DNA of 64,000 bases from NCBI GenBank assembly GCA_006218025.1, contig VBWA01000001.1, positions 235,092 to 299,091 on the forward strand. Reading direction: 5' to 3'. Positions 1-6,872 of this stretch are shown piece by piece. The number at the start of each line of letters is the position of its first letter. Positions within the stretch are counted from its first letter, which is position 1. The notes below the pieces were generated by a model. That model ran no database searches. It was not told the DNA's origin and saw only the letters and a program-made list of their open reading frames with translations. This DNA comes from Rhodocyclaceae bacterium (GTDB lineage Bacteria > Pseudomonadota > Gammaproteobacteria > Burkholderiales > Rhodocyclaceae). The position numbers were made by a program, and so were the translations under genes.

Positions 1-69
1 GCAGAACAGCGCATCGGTGCTCATGGAGAAGCCAGAGAAATCAAGCCGAAAGTCGGTAGGCAACGTCAA

Positions 70-303
70 TCATTCGTCGCCGGCCACCGGTGGGCGCTGG
101 GGCACTTTGTCAAGAATGGCCCGAAACGCCTCCGGGTTAGCGCGGCCGGCGCGCGTGCGAAGATACGTCTCGGCGGTCAGAGCGGAGATTTTCTCCACCA
201 CTGCGCTCATGACAAACTGATTGACGGGCACACCTTCCAGGTCGGCCATCTCCTGAAGGTGGCGTTGGATGGAATTGGGCAGGGTCAGATTCAAGGTAGT
301 CAT
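70..303 (-). CDS. Antitoxin-like protein, partner of PIN toxin
   Basis: A 77-residue protein whose N-terminus (TLNLTLPNSIQRHLQEMAD) looks like a ribbon-helix-helix or similar DNA-binding antitoxin, followed by the helical segment GVPVNQFVMSAVVEKISAL, typical of CopG/HicB-like antitoxins. Its start overlaps the end of the PIN-domain gene by 4 nt, but here the toxin gene comes first in transcription order. It probably neutralises the PIN nuclease and represses the pair. Family assignment rests on pattern and on the partner. Confidence 0.6.
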   Translation of the reverse strand: MTTLNLTLPNSIQRHLQEMADLEGVPVNQFVMSAVVEKISALTAETYLRTRAGRANPEAFRAILDKVPQRPPVAGDE

Positions 304-725
304 TGCAGTTCCTCCAGCATGATTTTCGGGCTAACCACTTCAATCCCGAACCGGGACGCCGGACCAAAGTCCTTGGCGTTAAAGCTCACTATACGCGGCA
401 CTTGCGCGGCGACCGCCAGTTCCAGAACCATATCGTCGCTGGCATCCGGCAGACAGGGCCGCCACAGGAAATAGATTGCCTGAAAATCGGCGAGCGCGCA
501 CAGGTTATCAAGCACAAGCTCCACCTCGGCATCGCTCAGATTCAACACTGCCTGATTGCGCTTGAGCACGTCTTCGTATTCGAACAGCAATGGCGACGAC
601 AGCACGATGCGCACCCTGCGTTCGTCAATGGCCCGCAGCAGTTGATACGACTTTCCGCTGGCCGAATACAGGCCGGCATACAGCACATTGGTGTCGAGAA
701 CAATGCGCGGCGGCGTGTCAGGCAT
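300..725 (-). CDS. PIN-domain toxin (putative ribonuclease)
   Basis: A 141-residue protein with PIN-domain hallmarks: an N-terminal RIVLDTNVLYAG strand with the first catalytic Asp, a central LLFEYEDVL acidic helix, and a C-terminal PDASDDMVLELAVAA stretch with further acidic residues, then IVSFNAKDF. This layout fits the COG1569-type putative toxins, which are predicted Mg-dependent RNases. I chose the ATG at 725 because AGAGGAGA lies just upstream; the frame extends further, but that extension runs into a repeat element. It overlaps the antitoxin-like gene by 4 nt. Confidence 0.75.
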   Translation of the reverse strand: MPDTPPRIVLDTNVLYAGLYSASGKSYQLLRAIDERRVRIVLSSPLLFEYEDVLKRNQAVLNLSDAEVELVLDNLCALADFQAIYFLWRPCLPDASDDMVLELAVAAQVPRIVSFNAKDFGPASRFGIEVVSPKIMLEELQ

Positions 726-740
726 GGAGATTCTCCTCTG

Positions 741-792
741 AAAAGTTATGCGAAGCGGTATCCCCTTGTGGGACGGCGCCGACGGCACGGCG
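741..792 (+). repeat. Long-form (B) copy of the dispersed GC-rich repeat
   Basis: Contains GTTATGCGAAGCGGTATCCC followed by GGACGGCGCCGACGGCACGG. The same arrangement recurs at 1233, 11026 and 62193. This copy lies directly upstream of the PIN toxin gene, outside its chosen start. Confidence 0.8.
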
Positions 793-857
793 CCCAACGC
801 GGCGACTCCAATGTCGCCGACCGAGGCATTGCGTTTCCCGCCCGCAAACCCGCGTCG

Positions 858-1217
858 TTACTGGGGGACAACGGAAATTATGCCCAATTGGTCTCGAAGT
901 CGGATATCGCGGTCGCAGACCACCAGCAGCGGCGGATTCTCAAGCTCCAGGCTGTAGTCGGTGAGCTGCTTCAGCGCGGCGCGCAGATCGCGCCCCGGCC
1001 GCTTGTTCTCCCAGCCGAAGTGGCCGCGCTTCCAGACATCGGCCCAACCATCACCGCCGCTGGCCTTGCCGGCGCCGCGCTCGAAGCAGTAGTTGTCGGG
1101 GTCGCGCGGCTTGTCCACACCGAGCATTTCGCACAGGTCGTCGAAGTGGCCTTGCGCGCCGGCCCGCTCGGTGAGCGGGTTGTTCTGCCACAGGGCGATG
1201 AACTGTGCGGGTGTCAT
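858..1217 (-). pseudogene. N-terminal remnant of an MmeI-like DNA methyltransferase/endonuclease
   Basis: The 119-residue frame opens MTPAQFIALWQNNPLTERA and contains CFERGAGKASGGDGWADVW and LENPPLLVVCD, the N-terminal domain pattern of MmeI/type IIG-like restriction-modification proteins, which are usually around 900 residues or more. The match stops after VVCD and the frame ends in an unrelated tail (IRLRDQLGIISVVPQ), so methyltransferase and target-recognition domains are absent. No convincing ribosome binding site precedes the ATG, and a copy of the dispersed repeat lies 16 bp upstream. This is a decayed fragment, not a working enzyme. Confidence 0.7.
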
Positions 1218-1232
1218 GCAGGCATTGTCGCC

Positions 1233-1281
1233 GAAAGTTATGCAAAGCGGTATCCCCTGGGACGGCGCTCGCGGGACGGCG
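1233..1281 (+). repeat. Long-form (B) copy of the dispersed repeat
   Basis: GAAAGTTATGCAAAGCGGTA, then CCCCTGGGACGGCGCTCGCG and GGACGGCG. It lies in the short gap between the methyltransferase remnant and the response regulator gene. Confidence 0.8.
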
Positions 1282-1310
1282 CTAGCAGGGCAGGCGGCTT
1301 GCCCTGGCCT

Positions 1311-2660
1311 CTACGGCTCGCCTTTCGCCTTGATTCCGAGCCGGCGCAATTTTTCCCAGAGAGTTTTGCGCGTAATCCCCAGCGCCTCTGCGGCGTGGGT
1401 CATGTGCCCGCCGTGCCGTTCCAGGATCAGCGCCAGATAATCGCGTTCGCACGCCATGAGGTATTCCGTGAGGGATTCCGACGCCGGCTGATGCACGGCG
1501 ATCTCGCCGTCGAGGCTGCCGCCGAAGAACGCTTCGGCGCCGAGCAGGGGGCCGCTGGAGAGGATGCAGGCGCGCTCCACCGCGTGCTTCAGTTCGCGCA
1601 CGTTGCCCGGCCAGGCGTAATGCAGCAGCGCCTGCTCGGTGCGCGGGTCGAGGCGGCGCCGTTCCCCGGCATGAGCGCGGTTGAACTCCTCGACGAAATG
1701 CCGCACGAACCAGCGAATGTCTTCCGGCCGCTCGCGCAGCGGGGGAATGCGCAGGTGAATCACATGGATCCGGTAGTAGAGGTCTTCGCGGAACTGGCCG
1801 GCTTCGACCATGGCGCGCAGGTCGCGATGGGTTGCGCAGACCAGGCGAAAATCCGAGGTAATGGGCTTCTCTCCGCCAAGACGGGTCAGGCGCTGGTCCT
1901 GCAGCACGCGCAGCATCTTGGCCTGCATCGACAGCGGCATTTCTCCGATCTCGTCGAGGAACAGCGTGCCCTGGTGCGCCTGCTCGAACAGCCCGCGCTT
2001 GGCCTTGACCGCACCGGTGAAGGCGCCGCGCTCGTAACCGAAGAGTTCGGCTTCCATCAGCGACTCGGGAATCGAGGCGCAATTGACGGCGACGAATTCG
2101 CCCGCCGCTCCGATCGCATGACGGTGGAAAAGTTTCGCCACGTGCTCCTTGCCGGCGCCCGACTCGCCGGTGACCAGCAGCGCGGTGGCGTGGCGCGCAA
2201 GCCGCGGGATCGATTCGGCGATGCGCTTCATCGCCGGCGAAACGCCGAGCGATTCGTCCCCGGTATCGGTGACCGCGCCGTAGCCTTCGGCCAGGCCGCG
2301 CACCTTCTGCACCAGGACATCGACGTCGAAGGGCTTGGTGACGTAATCTGCGGCGCCGGCCTTGAGCAGATCCACGGCACGATCGATGGTGCCGAAGGCG
2401 GTCATGAACAGGAAGGGCGGCAAACGCGGCTGCGCCTCCTTGAGTTCGAGGAACAGGTCGCCGCCATTGCGGTCCGGGAGCCGGATGTCGCTCACCACAA
2501 CGCTGTAGCGGTGGGCGCCGATCGCATCGGCGCCTGCCGCCGCCGAGCGGCACCAGTCCACCTCAAACCCCTCCAGGCGGAACAGCTGGCAAAGGGATTC
2601 GCCCATGATCTCGTCATCCTCGATGAGACACAGGCGCAGCGAGGATTCAGTTTTCGACAT
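1311..2660 (-). CDS. Sigma-54-dependent response regulator (NtrC family)
   Basis: A 449-residue three-domain activator. The receiver domain (about 1-120) carries the acidic pair EDD at 14-16 and the phospho-acceptor Asp58 in SDIRLPDRNG. The AAA+ domain shows Walker A GESGAGKEHVA, the sigma-54 contact loop GAFTGA and Walker B FLDEIGEMPLS. A Fis-type helix-turn-helix (HAAEALGITRKTLWEKLRRL) ends the protein. The start at 2660 gives the canonical beginning and a 14-nt overlap with the kinase gene, so both are translationally coupled. It should bind the two palindromes at 5022 and 5066 and activate the -24/-12 promoter at 5161 that serves the molybdoenzyme operon. Assignment is firm; the regulated gene set is inferred. 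Confidence 0.95.
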   Translation of the reverse strand: MSKTESSLRLCLIEDDEIMGESLCQLFRLEGFEVDWCRSAAAGADAIGAHRYSVVVSDIRLPDRNGGDLFLELKEAQPRLPPFLFMTAFGTIDRAVDLLKAGAADYVTKPFDVDVLVQKVRGLAEGYGAVTDTGDESLGVSPAMKRIAESIPRLARHATALLVTGESGAGKEHVAKLFHRHAIGAAGEFVAVNCASIPESLMEAELFGYERGAFTGAVKAKRGLFEQAHQGTLFLDEIGEMPLSMQAKMLRVLQDQRLTRLGGEKPITSDFRLVCATHRDLRAMVEAGQFREDLYYRIHVIHLRIPPLRERPEDIRWFVRHFVEEFNRAHAGERRRLDPRTEQALLHYAWPGNVRELKHAVERACILSSGPLLGAEAFFGGSLDGEIAVHQPASESLTEYLMACERDYLALILERHGGHMTHAAEALGITRKTLWEKLRRLGIKAKGEP

Positions 2661-4095
2661 AGGGAATTTCGGCACGGAAGGTGGTGCAGCCGGGCTCGCT
2701 GTCCACCGCCAGGCCGCCGCCCAGCTGCTGGACGATCTGATAGACCACCCAGAGACCCAGCCCGTAACCTTTTTCACGGCCGCTGGCGAATGGTTCGAAA
2801 AGATATGCCATCTGCTCGTCGGGAATGTGCTTGCCGTCGTTGCACACCGAGAATCTCAGCATCCCGTCTCCGGTGGTGAGGCCGATACGCACGCGGCCGC
2901 CCTCGTCGGCGGCGGCGATGGCATTGAGCAGGAGGTTGAGCAGGATCTGCCGCAGCAGCGTTGCCGGCAGAGGCAGCGACCGCTCCAGCGGGGCTTCCCT
3001 GACGATAGTGACGGAACGGGCGCGGGCCTCGGCGTCGACCAGGATCAGCAGATCGTCGATGTCCGCGGGCTCGAACGGGCGGTCCTGCAGTTTGGTTTCG
3101 ACCAGCAAGGCGGCCACGGTATGGCGGATCTGCGTGAGGCCGCGCTCCAGCAGCGACAGCGTCTGGTTCGCCAGCGGGTCGCCGGCGCCGTGCCGCTGGT
3201 AGGTCTTGATCGCCGTCAGCATGCCGCCCAGGGGGTTGTTGATCTCGTGAGCGATGCCGGCCGTCATCCGGCCGATGGCGGCCAGTCGCTCCGTGACCAG
3301 CATCTGGTCTTCCAGCTCCTGCTTGTGCTTCAACTCGCCGACCATGCGGCGAAAGGCGTCGCCCAACTGCCCGATCTCGTCGCGGCTTTTCGGCAATTCG
3401 GCCAGGCGCGCCACTTCCAGATCGTCCGGCACGCGGCGCATGGCTTCGGCCAGGGCAAGCAGGGGCTCGCCTGTGCGCCGCGCCCAGATCCATGAAAACG
3501 GCAGTATCACCACCAGCACCAGCAAGGTGACGAATGCCGCCTGCCCCACCAAACCAATAAATCGCGGCAGAAACGAGATTTTCGAATAGCCGAGGATGAC
3601 ATGGCCGAGCGCGACGCCATCGGCCACCAGCGGTGACATGACGAAGTAATGGGCCGAATCGGCCGGCTCGATGACCTGCTGTTCAGTCGGCCTGGTTTTC
3701 ATCAGCGCTGCGCGCAACCGTCCGTAGACGCCGCCGCGGCTGGCCGGGCTGCTGCCGATGGGGAATTCCCGCGGCCGGGTGGAAACGAAGACGTTGAACT
3801 CGGCGTCGGTCACCAGCACCACGTCGGCCTGCAATTCGGGCGCAATCGCGGTGGGATCGCGGGCCGACTGCAGAATCTCGTAGGCGCGCCAGATGTCGTC
3901 GTGCAGCACCGGCGTCACCAGCGTGTTGGCCAGCACCCGCGCCAGGCTCTTGCCGTGGGCATCCAGGTTCTGCCGCATCTCGTCGTACTCGCGCGTCACC
4001 AGGGCTGCGGTGACCGCCAGTGCGGTGCCGAGCACGGCCCCCATGACGCGCAGCGGAATTTTCCAGCGCAGCGAGAGATCGGCGAGCGCGATCAA
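2647..4095 (-). CDS. Membrane sensor histidine kinase of the molybdoenzyme locus
   Basis: A 482-residue kinase. Membrane spans near residues 17-37 and 185-205 enclose a periplasmic region of about 150 residues; a HAMP-like linker (about 206-260) leads to the H-box AGIAHEINNPLGG with His283. The N-box is LLNLLLNAIAAADEGG and the glycine box GYGLGLWVVYQ. It starts with TTG, and TTGA overlaps the stop of the PhnD-like gene upstream. Gene order binding protein-kinase-regulator suggests that the binding protein delivers the signal. It resembles a TtrS-type sensor cut into two proteins. The ligand is unknown, probably an oxidised sulfur compound or other electron acceptor. Confidence 0.93.
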   Translation of the reverse strand: MIALADLSLRWKIPLRVMGAVLGTALAVTAALVTREYDEMRQNLDAHGKSLARVLANTLVTPVLHDDIWRAYEILQSARDPTAIAPELQADVVLVTDAEFNVFVSTRPREFPIGSSPASRGGVYGRLRAALMKTRPTEQQVIEPADSAHYFVMSPLVADGVALGHVILGYSKISFLPRFIGLVGQAAFVTLLVLVVILPFSWIWARRTGEPLLALAEAMRRVPDDLEVARLAELPKSRDEIGQLGDAFRRMVGELKHKQELEDQMLVTERLAAIGRMTAGIAHEINNPLGGMLTAIKTYQRHGAGDPLANQTLSLLERGLTQIRHTVAALLVETKLQDRPFEPADIDDLLILVDAEARARSVTIVREAPLERSLPLPATLLRQILLNLLLNAIAAADEGGRVRIGLTTGDGMLRFSVCNDGKHIPDEQMAYLFEPFASGREKGYGLGLWVVYQIVQQLGGGLAVDSEPGCTTFRAEIPYVEN

Positions 4096-4970
4096 ATTTT
4101 CCGCACCCGCGCTGCCATGCGCGCGATTTCATCGAACAGGGATGGCTGGCCGACGACAAAACCATCCAGGCGCAACAGATGCAACAGTTCGGCGCCCTCG
4201 GCATCGGCCGGCATTTCGAGCAGGACGGCGCGGAAGCGCTGCAGTCCAGCCGCGGACATGTCCGGGCGCGCGACGAACGGCGGATGTCCGAATTCCGGCG
4301 AACGCTCGATGATGCGCGTGCTGCGGGTCAGCGCGGGATGGGTCTCGGCCAGCGTTTCCCAGACATAGCCGTCTACCGCGCCGCCGTCGGCCAGACCGAC
4401 GCCGACGGCCTCGACCACCTTGCGGTGCCCCCAGGTGAAGAAATTGCGGGAAAAGAAAGTCGTCGGATTCTCGCCCATGGCCGTAAGGCGATACTGCGGA
4501 TAAAGGTAGCCCGAATTCGAATCGGGGTCCGAATATGAAAATACCTTGCCGCGCAAGTCGGTCAGGCTGTTCGATTTCCTGTCATCGGCGGGCACGATGA
4601 GATAGGACTGGTAATACGGCCGGCCGCGCCACAGCGGCACCGCGACCAGACGCAACTCATGCCGGTAGCGTACATAGGGATAGCCGCAGATCCAGGCGAA
4701 GTCGATCTTGCTGCCGCGAATCAGGTCCAGCACCTCGCGGTAGTTTCCCCGCTGCACGAACACCACCGGCCGCTTTAGGCGACGCTCCAGCCACACCCGC
4801 CAGCGCGTCAGAAAACTAAGCTGATCGTCGAGGAACACCGGCGTCAAGCCGATGCGCAGGACACCGGTTTCGGCGCGCACAGGCAGCAAGGGCATGGCGG
4901 CGACGGCCAGCGCGGACCGGAGAAACGTCCGTCTGCGCGACCCGGCCGAGCTGTAATCGCCTGCATTCAT
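4092..4970 (-). CDS. PhnD-like periplasmic substrate-binding protein (sensor partner)
   Basis: A 292-residue exported protein. The N-terminus has an RRRT motif followed by the hydrophobic stretch LRSALAVAAMPLLPVRA, a Tat- or Sec-type signal. The body follows the PhnD/TtrS sensory fold: LRIGLTPVFL near the start, RGNYREVLDLIRGSKIDFAW, the ligand-site-like SDPDSNSGYLYPQYRL, and DGYVWE. No ABC transporter genes are nearby; instead it overlaps the histidine kinase gene by 4 nt, so it is most likely a dedicated ligand sensor rather than an uptake protein. In TtrS of Salmonella a comparable domain is fused to the kinase. Start chosen at the ATG before the signal peptide. Confidence 0.85.
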   Translation of the reverse strand: MNAGDYSSAGSRRRTFLRSALAVAAMPLLPVRAETGVLRIGLTPVFLDDQLSFLTRWRVWLERRLKRPVVFVQRGNYREVLDLIRGSKIDFAWICGYPYVRYRHELRLVAVPLWRGRPYYQSYLIVPADDRKSNSLTDLRGKVFSYSDPDSNSGYLYPQYRLTAMGENPTTFFSRNFFTWGHRKVVEAVGVGLADGGAVDGYVWETLAETHPALTRSTRIIERSPEFGHPPFVARPDMSAAGLQRFRAVLLEMPADAEGAELLHLLRLDGFVVGQPSLFDEIARMAARVRKI

Positions 4971-5021
4971 GGCGATGATGATAAGCGCGAAATCCGCCGC
5001 GCCGGCTTCGATTTCGGCGAC

Positions 5022-5037
5022 GTTACGCGTGCGTAGC
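5022..5037. promoter_or_regulatory. Upstream activator palindrome, distal copy
   Basis: GTTACGCGTGCGTAGC, a palindrome with one mismatch. It shares its arms with the perfect copy at 5066, 44 bp away centre to centre. It lies about 157 bp before the predicted start site of the 5272 operon, a normal place for an NtrC-type enhancer. Confidence 0.75.
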
Positions 5038-5065
5038 AAGTTGCAGCGCAGCATCGGAGACGAGT

Positions 5066-5081
5066 GTTACGCCAGCGTAAC
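5066..5081. promoter_or_regulatory. Upstream activator palindrome, proximal copy
   Basis: GTTACGCCAGCGTAAC, a perfect 7+2+7 palindrome, about 113 bp before the predicted transcription start. With the copy at 5022 it is the probable binding site of the sigma-54 activator encoded at 1311-2660. Confidence 0.8.
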
Positions 5082-5160
5082 GATGGCCGCAAGGCCGCAC
5101 TCGCGAGTCGCGGCGTAAATCCCTAACGGCGACAAGGGATTGGCTTCGGATCGGCGCAAA

Positions 5161-5175
5161 TGGCCCGGATGTTGC
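5161..5175 (+). promoter_or_regulatory. Sigma-54 (-24/-12) promoter of the molybdoenzyme operon
   Basis: TGGCCCGGATGTTGC matches the consensus TGGCACG-N4-TTGC with one difference and exact spacing. Transcription would begin near 5186, leaving a leader of about 86 nt before the ferredoxin start. The regulatory genes next door include an NtrC-type activator, which supports the call. Confidence 0.85.
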
Positions 5176-5271
5176 GTAAAGGAAACGGCAGGCTGGTCCA
5201 TCGGGCGCTGATTTTCGCGCACGGCGACCAGAACAAGAATCGCATCGCTGTATTCAGAGGAGACAAGGCAG

Positions 5272-5982
5272 ATGAGTGAAGAATTGAGGGTCTCTCCCAT
5301 CGAGACACGCGGCGTCGCCGGCAAGCGGCGCTTTGCCATGGTGGTCGATACGCGCCGCTGCATCGGCTGCATGGCCTGTCAGGTTGCGTGCAAGGCCGAA
5401 TACGACACCCCGCTCGGAGTCAATCGTACCTGGGTTCCCTACAAGGTCGTCGGCAAGTATCCCAATGTGAAAAGACAATTCCTGCCGCGGCTGTGCAATC
5501 ACTGCGACGATGCGCCCTGCGTGCGCAACTGCCCGGTCGAAGCCACCTTCAAGGTCGAGGACGGTGGCTTCATTTTGCAGCGCTATGAGCGCTGCATCGG
5601 CTGCCGCAGCTGCATGGCGGCCTGTCCCTACAACGCGCGCTTCATGCTGCCTTCGCATCGCACCTACACGCCGATCACCAACGTGGTCGACAAGTGCACC
5701 TTCTGCTTCCACCGCGTGACGCAGAACCTGGTGCCGGCCTGCGTACAGACCTGCATCGGACGCTCGCGCGTGTTCGGCGACATCAACGATCCGAAGAGCG
5801 AGGTGTCCTACCTCGTGGCGAACAACGCGACCCAGGTACTGCGTCCGGAGGAAGGCACCAAGCCGCACGTCTTCTACATCGGCGCCGACCGCAATGCGAC
5901 CGAGTTCGGCCGCGACGCCTACCACAAGCCTGAAGTCATGGAACCCGAGCGTTCCGCCTTCAAGCGCAATTTCAAGATCTGA
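5272..5982 (+). CDS. Four-cluster ferredoxin subunit (TtrB/NrfC/PsrB-like)
   Basis: A 236-residue protein without a signal peptide of its own. Cysteine motifs CIGCMACQVACKAE, CNHCDDAPCVRNCP, CIGCRSCMAACP and CTFCFHRV...CVQTCIG supply ligands for four [4Fe-4S] clusters, as in the electron-transfer subunits of DMSO-reductase-family enzymes. It should be carried across the membrane with the Tat-exported catalytic subunit and pass electrons between it and the NrfD-type membrane protein. The gene order ferredoxin-membrane-catalytic matches ttrBCA of tetrathionate reductase. The ATG follows AGAGGAGACAAGGCAG, and the gene is first behind the sigma-54 promoter. Confidence 0.92.
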   Translation: MSEELRVSPIETRGVAGKRRFAMVVDTRRCIGCMACQVACKAEYDTPLGVNRTWVPYKVVGKYPNVKRQFLPRLCNHCDDAPCVRNCPVEATFKVEDGGFILQRYERCIGCRSCMAACPYNARFMLPSHRTYTPITNVVDKCTFCFHRVTQNLVPACVQTCIGRSRVFGDINDPKSEVSYLVANNATQVLRPEEGTKPHVFYIGADRNATEFGRDAYHKPEVMEPERSAFKRNFKI

Positions 5983-5992
5983 GAGGGACATC

Positions 5993-6850
5993 ATGGGTGA
6001 ATACGTCTGGTTTCACGATGTGTCGTGGCACGCAAGCTATGCCATCTACTTTTTCGTCATCGGCATCTGTGCCGGCCTGTCCTTCCTTTCCTACGGATCA
6101 TGGCTGACCCCGGCGCTGCGACCCCTGCGGGAAAAGGCGGCCTACGGTTCCTTTGTCCTGCTGGCGCTGGGCGGTCTGCTGCTGATCGCCGATCTGTCGC
6201 AGCCGCTGCGCTTCTTCAATGTGCTCAATCCGGCCTACCTGAGCTTCACCTCGCCGCTGGCCTGGGGCTCGTTGAACATCGCCGCTTTCGGCGTCGCTTC
6301 CGTTCTCTACGTACTGGCGCTGAACAAGGGAGACGAGGCCAGGGGCCGGCTGCTGGCGACGGTGACCGCGCTGCTGGCGCTGGGCCTGCCGGTCTACACC
6401 GGCTATGACCTGGCAGTACACCAGTCGCGGCCGGTGTGGAACACGCCGATCATGCCGGTGCTGTTCGTCGCCCTGGCCGTCGCTTCCGGCTCCGCGGTCG
6501 GCTCGCTGCTGGCCGGCGCCAATGAGGCGGCGCAGAAGGTGCTGCATCAGTACATGCTGTGGTCGACCGCCGCCGTGGGCGTCATGCTGGTATCAATCCT
6601 CGGCACCACCCACTATGGTGGCTCGGCGTCGGAACTGACCTTCATGATCATGACCACCGGCACCATGGGACTGATCTTCGTCGGCGCGGGCATCCTGGCC
6701 GGTACCGCCGCGCCGGTCGCACTGCTGCTGGCGCCGATGGGTCGCCAGCAGAACGGGCTGATGCTGTCCGCCCTGCTGATCCTGGTCGGCAGCGCCGCGC
6801 TGCGCTATGCCCTGCTGATGGGCCCACAGCAATTGCAGACCCTGTACTGA
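5993..6850 (+). CDS. NrfD/PsrC-type membrane anchor subunit
   Basis: A 285-residue hydrophobic protein with about eight membrane segments and the NrfD-family look (WHASYAIYFFVIGICAGLSF; LLLIADLSQPLRFFNVL; LPVYTGYDLAVHQSRPVWN). It should exchange electrons with the quinone pool and bind the ferredoxin subunit on the periplasmic face. I placed the start at the ATG at 5993, 10 nt after the ferredoxin stop and behind GAGAGGGAC; the open frame continues upstream only inside the previous gene. Confidence 0.9.
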   Translation: MGEYVWFHDVSWHASYAIYFFVIGICAGLSFLSYGSWLTPALRPLREKAAYGSFVLLALGGLLLIADLSQPLRFFNVLNPAYLSFTSPLAWGSLNIAAFGVASVLYVLALNKGDEARGRLLATVTALLALGLPVYTGYDLAVHQSRPVWNTPIMPVLFVALAVASGSAVGSLLAGANEAAQKVLHQYMLWSTAAVGVMLVSILGTTHYGGSASELTFMIMTTGTMGLIFVGAGILAGTAAPVALLLAPMGRQQNGLMLSALLILVGSAALRYALLMGPQQLQTLY

Positions 6851-6872
6851 CAGGTCAGAGGAGATAGAGAAC

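Noticed and set aside
303..2879. A long plus-strand open frame of 858 codons
   Set aside because: It runs antisense to the PIN, methyltransferase-remnant and response-regulator genes, has no recognisable domain and crosses repeats; it reflects high GC on the opposite strand.
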